Assembly (NCBI RefSeq): GCF_018413525.1
Contig: NZ_JAHCDD010000001.1
Location: 93,158-157,157 of the forward strand
Length of the DNA: 64,000 nt
Reading direction: 5' to 3'
From: Acidovorax sp. CCYZU-2555
Lineage (GTDB): Bacteria; Pseudomonadota; Gammaproteobacteria; Burkholderiales; Burkholderiaceae_C
Part shown: in pieces, positions 1 through 9,415 of the stretch
Numbering within the stretch: position 1 is the first letter of the stretch
How the letters are laid out: the number at the start of each line of letters is the position of its first letter
Notes under the pieces: model-generated
What the model was told of the DNA's origin: nothing
The model's input: only the letters and a program-made list of their open reading frames with translations
Database searches by the model: none
Position numbers and translations under genes: made by a program

Positions 1-286
<286 letters not shown>

Positions 287-436
287 TTATTCGGCGCGTT
301 GGTGAATCAATATATATAAATCGCTGACGGATATAAGCAGGATTATTCAGAGATTATGTGCAGGCCGCGATCCGCTCGCAGCATGCGCCATCGGATGCGA
401 TTATTCCGGAAGGACATGTTGTCGATATTTTCATGG

Positions 437-1249
437 CTAAGCAAACGCCGTCAATCCGAAGTAGGCGCGAATCTGCGCTTCCAGGCTCAGCGCGGCCAGC
501 CAGGACGTTTTCGGGTTGTCGGGCAGCGGCGCATTGGCCAGGCGAATATGGAATTCGCCGAACGCGCCACGCACTTCGAGTTCATGGCAGTTCTGCGTGA
601 CCTGCGGATCGGCGACCAGCGTCACCTGCGTGCGCTCGAAACCGATGCCGGCCAGCGCCACGGCGGCCGTCACATTGGCGTTCTTAGGATAGGCGCGCGC
701 GGACGCGCCTGCCGAGCCTTCGAAAATCACCGTGGGCAGGGTCAGCGCCGCCAGATCGAACGCATCGGCCGCGGGCGTGCCGCTCCATGACAGCGGCGGC
801 TTGCGGCCGATATAGCGCACGCTGTCGAGGCCCGCGCTGCGCGCGGCGTCGAGCGCGTCAAGACCGCCGATCGCGCCCGCGACGGAGATCAGCCGGCTGG
901 CACCGGCGCGCGCGCTGTCTTCCAGCTCAGCGCGCAAACCCGCATCGGCCAGCGCGCCCACCGAAGTGATGATGGCATCGACACCCGCGCGCAGCGCGCC
1001 CGGCACATGCTCGCGCACCGCGCCATGGCCTGCGCATTCGATCAGCAGACTGGGCTGCCAGGCGAGCAGCGGCGCGCCGCCCGTGAGCACGGTCGTGCCA
1101 GCGGGCACCTCGCCCGCCGGGTCGCGCAGCACCAGCGCCACGGCGGCCTGGGGCAGCAGCTGCGCGAGCCGGGGCAGCAGATAGCGGCCCATGGCGCCAT
1201 GGCCGATGACGGCGATGCGCGCCGCGGCGCGGGTGGCCTCAGCGCGCAT
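437..1249 (-). CDS. nadX: L-aspartate dehydrogenase
   Basis: A 270-residue cytoplasmic NAD(P)-dependent enzyme converting L-aspartate to iminoaspartate/oxaloacetate and ammonia. The N-terminal Rossmann motif IGHGAMGRYLL (about residues 15-25) is followed by the DUF108-type catalytic domain with YPKNANVTAAVALAG (about 192-206) and NPKTSWLAALS near the C-terminus, both diagnostic for AspDH. Length matches the family. It overlaps the 3' end of the upstream aminotransferase gene by 11 bp, so the two are translationally coupled. NadX can feed NAD synthesis, but with an amino-acid importer divergent to this pair and no nadA/nadC nearby, a role in aspartate catabolism or redox balance is equally plausible (inference). 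Confidence 0.9.
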   Translation of the reverse strand: MRAEATRAAARIAVIGHGAMGRYLLPRLAQLLPQAAVALVLRDPAGEVPAGTTVLTGGAPLLAWQPSLLIECAGHGAVREHVPGALRAGVDAIITSVGALADAGLRAELEDSARAGASRLISVAGAIGGLDALDAARSAGLDSVRYIGRKPPLSWSGTPAADAFDLAALTLPTVIFEGSAGASARAYPKNANVTAAVALAGIGFERTQVTLVADPQVTQNCHELEVRGAFGEFHIRLANAPLPDNPKTSWLAALSLEAQIRAYFGLTAFA

Positions 1250-2453
1250 AGGCCGTGCTCGCGGTCGGCAGCATCAGCTGCGAGCGCAGTTGAGGGTCGG
1301 CCATGAAGCGGCCGCAGATCTTCAGGATGGCATCCATTTCGTCGGGCGTGTTGTACGCGCCCATGGAAAAGCGGATGGAGCCGGTGTCGAGCAGATTGCA
1401 GACCACGCCCTGGGCGTAGAGGTATTTGCGCAGCGCGAACGCCTGGGGATGGCGTATGCAGACGATGGTGCTGTTTTCGCCCGGATGGGTCGATGAGAGA
1501 ATCTGGAAACCCTGGGCGCGCAGTCCGGCGTCGAGGCGCGCGGCCAATGCCAGCGTCCAGGGCGCGAGGTTCTCGACCTTGGCTTCCTCTATCATCAGCA
1601 GCGCCTGGGCCAGGCCGTAGACGCCGGGGTAGTTGATGTTGCCGCCTTCGAGCACGCGTGCATCGCCGGGGCTGGATTTGAGCTTCCAGCCGTCGACGCT
1701 CTTGTCGATGCGGTTGGCGAACGACGGGCCGAAATGCGCGGGCTGCAACAGCGCCAGCAGCGCGGGCGCGACGTACAGAAAGCCCACGCCCAGCGGGCCA
1801 TGCAGCGCCTTGTAGGCGCCGCAGGACAGCGCGCTGATGCCCCAGTTTTCGACTTCAATGGGCAGCAAGCCCACGCCCTGGATGCCGTCGACCACCAGAT
1901 GTATGCCTTGCGCGCGGCAGCGTTCGGCCAGCGCCTGGATATCGGCGCGCACGCCCGTGCTGTATTGCACGTACGAGACTGCGATCAGGCGCGTATTGGC
2001 ATCGACTTGCGACCAGATCGAATCGACGGTCACGCGCCGGTCTTCGGTGCGCGCCACGCGCACCTCGACGCCGCGCTGGCGCAGGTGCAGCCAGGGCACG
2101 GTGTTGACCGGATGCTCCTGGTCGTCGATGACCAGGTTATCGCCGGGCTGCCAGGGGTAGCCCTGGGCGACGATGTTGAGGCCTTCGGTGGTGTTCTTCG
2201 TGAACGCCACATGCCGGCTCTTGCCGCCTATCAGCTGCGCAACCTGGGTGCGCACGCCCTCGGCCGCGGCCAGCCACTCGGGCTTGTCGGCGCGCGCCAT
2301 GCTGAGGCTGGAGAAGAAATGCCCTATGGCATCGCTCACGCGCGGCGCCATGGGACTGGCATAGGCCTGACAGACATAGATCTTCTGCGCCGTGATCGGG
2401 AAATGGTTGCGAAAAACCTGTTGCCAGGCCGGCGCGTCGGTACTCGTGGTCAT
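1239..2453 (-). CDS. Class V aminotransferase (cysteine desulfurase/isopenicillin-N-epimerase-like fold)
   Basis: A 404-residue fold-type I PLP enzyme. The cofactor Asp lies in LVVDGIQGVG and the Schiff-base Lys in CGAYKALHGPLG, with downstream substrate-cleft segments EGGNINYPG and GSIRFSMGAYNT. Members of this branch act as selenocysteine/cysteine lyases, epimerases or transaminases. The sequence does not decide between them, and the usual mobile-loop Cys of true desulfurases is not obvious. It is co-transcribed with nadX (11-bp overlap) and faces an amino-acid ABC importer, which suggests amino-acid catabolism. Exact substrate unknown. Confidence 0.8.
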   Translation of the reverse strand: MTTSTDAPAWQQVFRNHFPITAQKIYVCQAYASPMAPRVSDAIGHFFSSLSMARADKPEWLAAAEGVRTQVAQLIGGKSRHVAFTKNTTEGLNIVAQGYPWQPGDNLVIDDQEHPVNTVPWLHLRQRGVEVRVARTEDRRVTVDSIWSQVDANTRLIAVSYVQYSTGVRADIQALAERCRAQGIHLVVDGIQGVGLLPIEVENWGISALSCGAYKALHGPLGVGFLYVAPALLALLQPAHFGPSFANRIDKSVDGWKLKSSPGDARVLEGGNINYPGVYGLAQALLMIEEAKVENLAPWTLALAARLDAGLRAQGFQILSSTHPGENSTIVCIRHPQAFALRKYLYAQGVVCNLLDTGSIRFSMGAYNTPDEMDAILKICGRFMADPQLRSQLMLPTASTAYAR

Positions 2454-2706
2454 GGCTGAAATTCTAGGACCGCGCCACGGGTTTTACGAAGTTCGCGCAT
2501 CACTTTTTAAGTCATATGCATAGTGGAAATCCGTCTATGTGAAAACCACTGTTTATGGCCTTCATTCCCTACAATCGCCGCTAGAGATCGGACTGACTGC
2601 TTTCCCCTGCAAAAAATAATCGACCGTCAATCATTATTGAATGAATTGTCGCGGTATTGCGCAGCCATGCCGAATCAAGAACCCATCATTAATACCTCTT
2701 CCCGAA
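2454..2706. promoter_or_regulatory. Divergent promoter region between the aminotransferase/nadX and aap operons
   Basis: This 253-bp AT-richer gap separates two operons reading outward. It contains the inverted repeat AGTGG (2522-2526) / CCACT (2546-2550) and a short palindrome ATATGCATA just before it. No tight -35/-10 assignment is possible by eye. The repeat is a candidate operator for shared regulation, but it is short and may be chance. Confidence 0.35.
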
Positions 2707-3750
2707 ATGCGTAACTCCTTACTGCGTCGCTTCACTCTGGCCGCCGCGGGCGCGGCCGCCGCCCTGGCGCTGTTTCCCGCCAGCGCGCAAAGCCAGAACT
2801 CCACGGTGGACACGATCAAGAAGCGCGGCCAACTGGTCTGCGGCGTGAGCCAGGGTTCGGCCGGTCTGTCGCTGGCCGACAACCAGGGCCGCTGGAGCGG
2901 GCTCGATGTGGACTTCTGCAAGGCGCTGGCCGCGGCCGTGCTCAACGCGCCCGACAAGGTGCGCTATGTGCCGCTGAGCTCGCAGCAGCGCTTTCCCGCG
3001 CTGCAGTCGGGCGAGATCGATGTGCTCAACCGCAACACCACGGTCACCTCGGGCCGCGACGCGGGCATGAACGTCACGGCGCCGGCCATCGTCTTCTATG
3101 ACGGCCAGGGCTTCATGGTGCCCAGGAAGCTGGGCGTCAAGAGCGCCAAGGACCTCGACGGCGCCCAGGTCTGCGTGCAGCCCGGAACGAACAACGAGCA
3201 GAACCTCGTCGACTGGTTCGCGACGCACAAGATCCAGTACCGCGCGGTCGTGATCGAGAACCTGGTGGAACTCGAGAAGGCGTTCTACGCGGGCCGCTGC
3301 GATGTCTATCTGTCGGACGCCTCGACGCTGGCCGCGAGCCGCTCGTCGCGCGCCGGCAATGCCGACGATTTCGTGATCCTGCCCGAGCGCGTCAACAAAT
3401 CGCCGCTGAGCCCCTGGGTGCGCGACAGCGACACGCAATGGGTAGACATCGTCAAGTGGACGGTGCACGCCGTGGTCACTGCCGAAGAGCTGGGCATCAC
3501 CTCGAAGAACATCGACAGCTTCAACGCCAGCAAGGACCCGCAGGTGCGCCGCCTGCTGGGCCTGGACGCGGGCATCGGCAAAAGCTTCGGCCTGACCGAC
3601 AAGTGGGCCTACAACGTGATCAAGGCCGTGGGCAACTACGGCGAGATCTGGGACCGCAACGTGGGCCTCAAGACACCGCTCAAGCTCGAGCGCGGCCAGA
3701 ACGCCTTGTGGAACAAGGGCGGCCTGCTCTACGCTCCGCCTTTCCAGTAA
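2707..3750 (+). CDS. aapJ: General L-amino-acid ABC transporter, periplasmic receptor
   Basis: A 347-residue solute-binding protein of the AapJ/YhdW family. I chose the ATG at 2707 because it opens a classical signal peptide (MRNSLLRRF, hydrophobic Ala-rich core, cleavage near ASAQS). An in-frame ATG at 2641 would add 22 residues in front of it. Domain hallmarks are VKKRG-like TIKKRGQLVCGVSQG, WSGLDVDFCKALAAAVL and RNTTVTSGRDAGM, all typical of AapJ. It should capture a broad range of polar L-amino acids and deliver them to the permease encoded 56 bp downstream. A strong hairpin with T-run sits in that gap, consistent with receptor being made in excess over permease. Confidence 0.92.
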   Translation: MRNSLLRRFTLAAAGAAAALALFPASAQSQNSTVDTIKKRGQLVCGVSQGSAGLSLADNQGRWSGLDVDFCKALAAAVLNAPDKVRYVPLSSQQRFPALQSGEIDVLNRNTTVTSGRDAGMNVTAPAIVFYDGQGFMVPRKLGVKSAKDLDGAQVCVQPGTNNEQNLVDWFATHKIQYRAVVIENLVELEKAFYAGRCDVYLSDASTLAASRSSRAGNADDFVILPERVNKSPLSPWVRDSDTQWVDIVKWTVHAVVTAEELGITSKNIDSFNASKDPQVRRLLGLDAGIGKSFGLTDKWAYNVIKAVGNYGEIWDRNVGLKTPLKLERGQNALWNKGGLLYAPPFQ

Positions 3751-3764
3751 TCCAGTACAGGCTG

Positions 3765-3805
3765 CGGCCCGGGCGCTGACAAGGCGCCCGGGCCGTACTA
3801 TTTTT
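3765..3805 (+). terminator. Intercistronic terminator/attenuator hairpin between aapJ and the permease gene
   Basis: The arms CGGCCCGGGCGC (3765-3776) and GCGCCCGGGCCG (3784-3795) pair perfectly over 12 bp with a 7-nt loop, followed by TACTATTTTT ending at 3805. The permease ATG begins two bases later, leaving no room for a Shine-Dalgarno sequence. Partial termination here would lower permease relative to receptor expression. It could also protect the aapJ mRNA 3' end. Confidence 0.8.
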
Positions 3806-3806
3806 C

Positions 3807-5825
3807 ATGCTGGACTTCAGCTTCCTCGGCCAGCGCGCCGGCTTTCAGATCGCCGAAAGCCTGTGGACCGTGACCGCCGAACACCCCTATTGGCAGTTGA
3901 TCGTCGCGGGCCTGGTCAACACCCTGACCGTCGCCGCGATCGCCATTCCCCTGGCCACGGCGCTGGGCCTGCTGCTGGGGGTCTTGCGCCTGTCGCGCCA
4001 CCCGCTGCTGGCGCGCGTGCTGGCCTGCGTGGTCGAGCCGATTCGCAACACGCCCGTGCTGCTGCAGATGTTCATGTGGTACGCGCTGCTGCTGCAATTG
4101 CCCGTGGTGCGCGAAGCCTGGCAGCCGCTGCCCGGCGTCTACCTGTCCAATCGCGGCCTGGCCCTGCCCATGCTGCAGGGCGCGGTCTGGTGGCCGCTGT
4201 GGCTGCTGCTGCCTTGCGCCACGCTGTGGCGGCGCAGCCGCAGCCAGGCCGCGGTGTTCGCCGGCCTGGCGCTGCTGTGGGCCGTTGCCGCGCAGGATTA
4301 CTCCGCGCTGCACTGGGACCTGCCGCGACTCGCGGGCCTGGGCCTGCGCGGCGGCTGGAGCCTGAGCCCCGAACTCACGACCTTGCTGCTGGGCCTGACG
4401 ATTTTCCACGCGGTGTTCATTTCGGACGTGGTGCGCGGCGGCGTGCTGGCCGTTCCCTTGGGCCAGGTCAACGCGGGCCGCGCGCTGGGAATGAACGGCG
4501 TCACGCTCGCGCGTCAGGTGATCTACCCCTATGCGGTGCGCGTGGCCGTTCCGCCCTATGCCAACCAATGCCTGATGCTGATCAAGAACAGCACGCTGGC
4601 GATCGCCATCGGCTACCAGGAGCTGATGGCCATCGTGAACACCACCATCACCCAGACCGGCCGCGCGATCGAAGGCATGACGCTGGCCATGGCGTTCTAT
4701 GTGGTGCTGGGCGTACTGCTGGCGGCGGGCATTGCGCGCTACAACGCGCATGTGAACCGCTACAGCGTCGACGGCGCGGGAACGCTGCGCCTGGGCCAGG
4801 TGCTGCGCCTGCCCGCGTTCAACGCCGCAGGCCTGTGGACCGGGCGCGCGCGCGCCGCGCTGACGCTGCTGCTGTCCGCGGCCACGCTGTGGCTGCTGTG
4901 GCGCGGCCTGCAGTGGGCGCTGCTCGACGCGGTCTGGAGCGCAAGCGCCGAAGCCTGCGCCCAGGCCACGGGCGCGTGCTGGGCCGTGGTCACGTACAAC
5001 GCGCCGCTGCTGACCTTCGGCACGATAGCCCCCGAGCAACGGCCCCAGGCCGCGCTGGCCTGCGCCCTGCTCGCGGGCATGATCGTGGTGCTGATGCTGC
5101 CGCGCCTGGCCTTCCGATGGCGCGCGGCGCTGGTGGGCGCGGGCGCACTCGCCGTGGTGCTGGTGCTGGCCGGCGGCGCAGGACTCTGGCCCGCGCTGCC
5201 CGTCGTCGCCTGGGGCGGGCTGCTCGCGACGCTGGCCATGGCGCTGAGCGCCATCGTGCTGGCCTTGCCGCTGGCCGTGGCGCTGGCGCTGATGCGCCGC
5301 AGCGCTTCGCGCTGGCTGCGCTGGCCCGCGGGCGCGCTGGTCGATGCGGTACGCAGCATTCCGCTGGTGGTGCAACTGCTCGTGGCGTCGTTCTGGATTC
5401 CGATCTTCGTCGGCGGCGACTGGTCCAGCGCGAAGTTCCAGCTCGCGCTGTTCGCCATCGTGCTGCACACCAGCTGCATGCTCGCCGAAGTGCTGCGCGG
5501 CGCGCTGCAGGCCGTGCCGCAAAGCCAGGGCATGGCGGCCAAGGCGCTGGGAATGCGCCCGGCGACGGTGCTGGCCGCGGTGGTGCTGCCCCAGGCGCGC
5601 GTGCTCGCCGCGCCGGCCGCGCTGGGCGTGTTTGTCGGCGCCGTCAAGGACACATCGTTGGTGGCGATCATCGGCGTGTTCGATGTGCTGGCCGCGGCCA
5701 AGACCGTGGTCGCCGACACCGCCTGGCGGCCCTATTTCGTCGAGGTCTATTGCTTCGTCGGACTGTTCTATCTGCTGATCTGCCTGCCGCTGTCGTGGCT
5801 TTCGCGCCGGCTGCCGCGGCATTGA
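3807..5825 (+). CDS. Fused AapQ-AapM amino-acid ABC permease, AapQ half N-terminally shortened
   Basis: 672 residues in which both inner-membrane subunits of an Aap-type importer are joined. Residues 1 to about 315 match Aap[25 protein letters not shown], the LSNRGLALP loop, and an EAA motif in the [11 protein letters not shown] segment. From about 350 on it matches Aap[22 protein letters not shown], and a second EAA segment around [13 protein letters not shown]. AapQ and AapM are normally separate proteins of about 400 and 385 residues. The open frame starts at [13 protein letters not shown], where AapQ proteins usually already have a first membrane helix, so about 50 residues seem missing. 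A TGA at 3777 closes the frame upstream. No AapP ATPase follows; thyA is next. Confidence 0.85.
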   Translation: MLDFSFLGQRAGFQIAESLWTVTAEHPYWQLIVAGLVNTLTVAAIAIPLATALGLLLGVLRLSRHPLLARVLACVVEPIRNTPVLLQMFMWYALLLQLPVVREAWQPLPGVYLSNRGLALPMLQGAVWWPLWLLLPCATLWRRSRSQAAVFAGLALLWAVAAQDYSALHWDLPRLAGLGLRGGWSLSPELTTLLLGLTIFHAVFISDVVRGGVLAVPLGQVNAGRALGMNGVTLARQVIYPYAVRVAVPPYANQCLMLIKNSTLAIAIGYQELMAIVNTTITQTGRAIEGMTLAMAFYVVLGVLLAAGIARYNAHVNRYSVDGAGTLRLGQVLRLPAFNAAGLWTGRARAALTLLLSAATLWLLWRGLQWALLDAVWSASAEACAQATGACWAVVTYNAPLLTFGTIAPEQRPQAALACALLAGMIVVLMLPRLAFRWRAALVGAGALAVVLVLAGGAGLWPALPVVAWGGLLATLAMALSAIVLALPLAVALALMRRSASRWLRWPAGALVDAVRSIPLVVQLLVASFWIPIFVGGDWSSAKFQLALFAIVLHTSCMLAEVLRGALQAVPQSQGMAAKALGMRPATVLAAVVLPQARVLAAPAALGVFVGAVKDTSLVAIIGVFDVLAAAKTVVADTAWRPYFVEVYCFVGLFYLLICLPLSWLSRRLPRH

Positions 5826-5889
5826 CCGACCCCAGGGCATTGCAGCCGCGCGCGTCGCCGCTGCGCGGCTTGCGCTACGATTCCGGCCT

Positions 5890-6876
5890 ATGAAACAGTA
5901 TCTCGACCTCGTCCAGAACATCTTCGACAACGGCAGTTGGCAAGACAACCGCACGGGCGTTCGCACCCTGAGCCTGCCGGGAGCGATGCTCCGGTTCGAC
6001 CTGCAGCAAGGCTTTCCCGCGGTCACGACCAAGAAGCTGGCCTTCAAATCGGCCGTGGGCGAACTCGTGGGTTTCATGCGCGCCTACCGCAGCGCCGCCG
6101 ATTTCCGCGCGCTGGGCTGCAAGGTCTGGGACCAGAACGCCAACGAGAACGCGCAGTGGCTGGCCAACCCCTACCGGCTGCAGGAAGATGATCTCGGCTC
6201 GGTCTACGGCGTGCAGTGGCGCCAATGGCCGGCCTACAAGCTGATCGACGCCAGCGAACCCCAGGGCCAGGCCCAGGTCGCCGACGCGCTCTCCAAGGGC
6301 TATCAACAGATCGGCATGCTCGAAGCCGCGCCCGGCGCGCAGTCGGGCGTGCTGATGTACAAGGCCATTGACCAGCTGCGCCAGTGCCTGGACACCATCG
6401 TCAAGGACCCGGGCAACCGCCGCATCCTGTTCCACGGCTGGAACTGGGCCCAGCTCGAGGAAATGGCCCTGCCCCCCTGCCATCTGCTCTACCAGTTCCT
6501 TGTCGACAAGAGCAAAGGCGAGATTTCGCTGTGCCTCTACATTCGCAGCAATGACGTGGGCCTGGGAACGCCGTTCAATCTGACCGAAGGCGCGGCGCTG
6601 CTGCACCTCGTGGGCCGCCTCACGGGCTACAAGCCGCGCTGGTTCACGTATTTCATCGGCGACGCGCATATCTACGAAAACCACGTCGACATGCTCAAGG
6701 AGCAGCTGACGCGCGAACCGTTCGAAGCGCCCAAGCTGGTGCTGTCGGACCGCATTCCCGACTACGCGGCGACGGGCAAGTACGAACCCGAATGGCTGGA
6801 AAAAGTCGAGCCCTCGGACTTCACGCTCGAAGGCTATCAGCACCACGCGCATATCACGGCGCCCATGGCGGTCTGA
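5890..6876 (+). CDS. thyA: Thymidylate synthase (long form)
   Basis: Makes dTMP from dUMP with 5,10-methylenetetrahydrofolate in the cytoplasm. 328 residues. DNRTGVRT near residue 20 and [11 protein letters not shown] near 105 are present, the catalytic Cys197 sits in ALPPCHLL, and [13 protein letters not shown] and [12 protein letters not shown] complete the active site. The protein is about 60 residues longer than the 264-residue Escherichia coli form. The extra segment, about residues 117-157 between QWP and the IDQL helix, is the known insertion of long ThyA proteins. It lies 64 bp after the permease gene on the same strand. folA, which recycles the dihydrofolate product, is 22 kb away at 28.7 kb. 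Confidence 0.97.
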   Translation: MKQYLDLVQNIFDNGSWQDNRTGVRTLSLPGAMLRFDLQQGFPAVTTKKLAFKSAVGELVGFMRAYRSAADFRALGCKVWDQNANENAQWLANPYRLQEDDLGSVYGVQWRQWPAYKLIDASEPQGQAQVADALSKGYQQIGMLEAAPGAQSGVLMYKAIDQLRQCLDTIVKDPGNRRILFHGWNWAQLEEMALPPCHLLYQFLVDKSKGEISLCLYIRSNDVGLGTPFNLTEGAALLHLVGRLTGYKPRWFTYFIGDAHIYENHVDMLKEQLTREPFEAPKLVLSDRIPDYAATGKYEPEWLEKVEPSDFTLEGYQHHAHITAPMAV

Positions 6877-6902
6877 GCCTGCGGCTTATCCGCAGCACAG
6901 GA

Positions 6903-7433
6903 ATGCGCTATCTGGTGATAGGCACAAGCGGCGCTGGCAAGTCGACTTTCGCCCAGGCGCTGGCGACCGCCACGAACGCCACTTATATCGAGCTCGACGC
7001 CCACTACTGGGGGCCCGACTGGCAGGCCGTACACCCCGAGCAGTTCAAACGCTCCGTGGTGGCCGCAACCCAGGGCGAACGTTGGGTCGCCGACGGCAAC
7101 TACAGCGCCGTGCGCGACGACCTGTGGCCGCGCGCCACCCATGTGGTGTGGCTCAACTACGCACGGTCCACGGTGTTTTCGCGCGTGCTGTGGCGCACGC
7201 TGAGCCGCGGCCTGCTGCGCACCCGCCTGTACCAGGGCAACCGCGAATCGCTGCGCATGGCATTTCTGTCGAAGGACTCGATACTGCTGTGGTCCTGGAC
7301 CACCTATGCGAAGAACCAGCAGAAATTCGCGGCGCTGCGCGCCCAGCCCGAGTTTGCACATCTGCAGTGGACCGAACTCACCCAGCCGGCGCAGGCCCAG
7401 GCCTTTCTTGCAGCAGCGGCCAAACATGGCTGA
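6903..7433 (+). CDS. P-loop nucleoside/shikimate-kinase-like protein (adenylate kinase-related)
   Basis: 176 residues. The start ATG at 6903 puts the Walker A motif GTSGAGKSTFA at residues 7-17, as in the FlaR/'topology modulation protein' group of small kinases. ELDAHYWGPDW (about 32-42) and VADGNYSAVRDDLW (about 67-80) are further group signatures. It likely phosphorylates a small nucleotide or related compound, but the true substrate is not known for this family. It begins 26 bp after thyA, and its stop overlaps the start of the GFA-family gene by 8 bp, giving a short thyA-kinase-GFA string. Confidence 0.75.
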   Translation: MRYLVIGTSGAGKSTFAQALATATNATYIELDAHYWGPDWQAVHPEQFKRSVVAATQGERWVADGNYSAVRDDLWPRATHVVWLNYARSTVFSRVLWRTLSRGLLRTRLYQGNRESLRMAFLSKDSILLWSWTTYAKNQQKFAALRAQPEFAHLQWTELTQPAQAQAFLAAAAKHG

Positions 7434-7830
7434 GCCGTATCTGGGCAGCTGCCTGTGCGCGAGGGTTCGCTACGAAGTGCGCGCCCAGCCCAAGGCCGTC
7501 ACCCATTGCCATTGCAGCCAATGCCAAAAGGGCCATGGCGCGGCATTCGCCACCTATGGCGCGGTGGCACGCAGCGACTTGCACATCATCAGCGGCGCGC
7601 TGGATATCAAGTCCTACGCCTCGTCCGAGCAGGTGCTGCGGCAGTTTTGCGGCCACTGCGGTGCATCGCTTTTCTGGTCCAGAACCCAGGGCGACTGGAG
7701 CGACTGGATCTGCTTTTCGCTGGGCACGCTGGATTCGCGCTTCACGCCGCCAAAGCAAAAGCATGCCCACCTCGAGTCCCGCGCACCTTGGTGCAACTAT
7801 CGCGCGCCAGCTGACACGCTGACCGACTGA
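7426..7830 (+). CDS. GFA-family zinc protein (glutathione-dependent formaldehyde-activating-like)
   Basis: 134 residues with the three Cys motifs of the Gfa/CENP-V fold: GSCLCARV (residues 8-15), THCHCSQCQKG (about 26-36) and QFCGHCGASLFW (about 75-86). These ligate a structural and a catalytic zinc. The family was named for glutathione-formaldehyde adduct formation, but most members have no established reaction. The ATG at 7426 overlaps the upstream kinase stop by 8 bp. It ends 6 bp from the convergent ThDP-enzyme gene. Confidence 0.85.
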   Translation: MAEPYLGSCLCARVRYEVRAQPKAVTHCHCSQCQKGHGAAFATYGAVARSDLHIISGALDIKSYASSEQVLRQFCGHCGASLFWSRTQGDWSDWICFSLGTLDSRFTPPKQKHAHLESRAPWCNYRAPADTLTD

Positions 7831-7836
7831 AGCCGG

Positions 7837-9378
7837 TCAGATCATCAGCTCGATAAGGAAAGGCCCGCTTTTCGCGAAGCTGGCCTTCATCAGCACCGCG
7901 AGCTCGTCGAGCGTCGTCGCGCGCGCGGCTTCCACGCCCATGCCGTTGGCGAGCTTGGTCCATTCGATCGATGGATTGCCCAGGTCCAGCATGCTCATCG
8001 CGGTCTCGCCCGGCGTCGCGCCCACATTCGCGTACTCGCCGATCAGGATGTTGTACTTGCTGTTGTTGAGAATGATGGTGGTCACCGGCAACTGCTCGCG
8101 CGCCTGGGTCCACAGCGACTGCAGCGAGTACATGGCCGAGCCGTCGGCCTGCAGGTTGATGACGCGGCGCTGCTTGTTGGCCCCCAGGGCCGCGCCCGTG
8201 GCCACGGGCATGCCGTCGCCGATGGCGCCGCCGGCCAGGTGCAGCCAGTCGTGCGCTGGCGCGGCATGCGTGAACTTGTAGAAGCCGCGGCCGTAGGAGA
8301 CGCTTTCGTCCGAGATGATGGCGTTGTCGGGCATCAGCGCGGCCAGCGTCTGCGCCAGGCCTTCGGGCGTGGGCGCGCCGGTCGCGGCTTCGGGGCGCGG
8401 GCCGGGATCGGGAATCGCGGCTGCGGGCGCATTGAGTGCCTTGACCAGGCCGCGCAGCGCTTCGACCGCGTCCTGATCGGGGCGCGACAGCACGTGGAAC
8501 TGCGCCTGCGGGTCGGCCTGCTCGGACGGCATGCCGGGGTAACCGAAGAAGCCCACGGGCGGGGTCGCGTTCACCAGGATGATGTGCTTGAACTCGGCCA
8601 GCGCCTTGATGGCCAGGCCCATCGCATAGGGCACGCGCTCGAGTTGCAGGCGGCCGCGGCCGCGCGCGAGGTGGGAGCTCGCATAGCTGGCCATCACGCT
8701 CGCGCCCGTGGCGCGGGCGACGCGCCAGGCCAGGGCCTGGGCTTCGGCGAGCACGCCGGGGCCGGCCAGAAGGATGAGTACATCGCGCTGATCGCGCAGC
8801 GTGCGCGCGGCCTGCTCGATGGCGCCAGCGTCGATCGCGGGCGGCGCGGGCACGGCGAAAGGCGCGCCGACGACGCCGCCCTCTTCCCACGACACGTCGG
8901 CCGGCAGGATCAAGGTGGCGACCTGGCCCGGATAGACCTGCGCCGCGCGCACGGCTTCGGCGGCGTCGCGGCCGAGCTCGGCGCTGCTGGTGCTGGTGCG
9001 CACCCAGGCGGAGACGGTCTGCGCCATGCCCGTGGTGTCCGCGGTCAGCGCGGCGTCGAATGGACGGTGGTAGATGGCCTGATCGCCCACGATGTTGACG
9101 ATGCCGCTGCGCGCGCGCCGCGCGTTGTGCAGGTTGGCCATGCCGTTGGCCAGGCCAGGGCCGCAGTGCAGCAGCGTGCAGGCGGGCTTGCGCGCGATGC
9201 GGTAGTAGCCGTCGGCCATGCCCGTCACCACGTTCTCCTGCAGGCCCAGCACGCACTTCATGCCGGGCACCTGATCGAGTGCCGCGACGAAATGCATCTC
9301 GCTCGTTCCCGGGTTGGCGAAGCAGGTGTCCACCCCCGCGGCCAGCAATGTCTTCACCAGGCTCTTTGCACCATTCAT
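7837..9378 (-). CDS. ThDP-dependent enzyme, acetolactate synthase/benzoylformate decarboxylase-like
   Basis: 513 residues from the ATG at 9378, chosen because TAGGAGG lies 9 nt upstream. The frame is open further upstream but without a better site. Order: N-terminal PYR domain with the catalytic Glu in VLGLQENVVTG (about residue 50), a central domain, and a C-terminal PP domain with GDGMPVATGAALG and the Mg/ThDP motif LQADGSAMYSL ... IILNNSKYN. The protein is shorter than true IlvB (about 550-570), no ilvN regulatory subunit follows, and the FAD-domain signature is weak. A 2-keto acid decarboxylase or carboligase is therefore more likely than branched-chain synthesis. An MFS transporter gene lies just upstream (37 bp) on the same strand. 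Confidence 0.82.
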   Translation of the reverse strand: MNGAKSLVKTLLAAGVDTCFANPGTSEMHFVAALDQVPGMKCVLGLQENVVTGMADGYYRIARKPACTLLHCGPGLANGMANLHNARRARSGIVNIVGDQAIYHRPFDAALTADTTGMAQTVSAWVRTSTSSAELGRDAAEAVRAAQVYPGQVATLILPADVSWEEGGVVGAPFAVPAPPAIDAGAIEQAARTLRDQRDVLILLAGPGVLAEAQALAWRVARATGASVMASYASSHLARGRGRLQLERVPYAMGLAIKALAEFKHIILVNATPPVGFFGYPGMPSEQADPQAQFHVLSRPDQDAVEALRGLVKALNAPAAAIPDPGPRPEAATGAPTPEGLAQTLAALMPDNAIISDESVSYGRGFYKFTHAAPAHDWLHLAGGAIGDGMPVATGAALGANKQRRVINLQADGSAMYSLQSLWTQAREQLPVTTIILNNSKYNILIGEYANVGATPGETAMSMLDLGNPSIEWTKLANGMGVEAARATTLDELAVLMKASFAKSGPFLIELMI

Positions 9379-9415
9379 CTTGTCCATCCTCCTAGATAAC
9401 TTCGATCCAAAAACC

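Noticed and set aside
3798..6077. Minus-strand open frame of about 759 codons
   Set aside because: Antisense to the fused permease and thyA; composition typical of a shadow frame.
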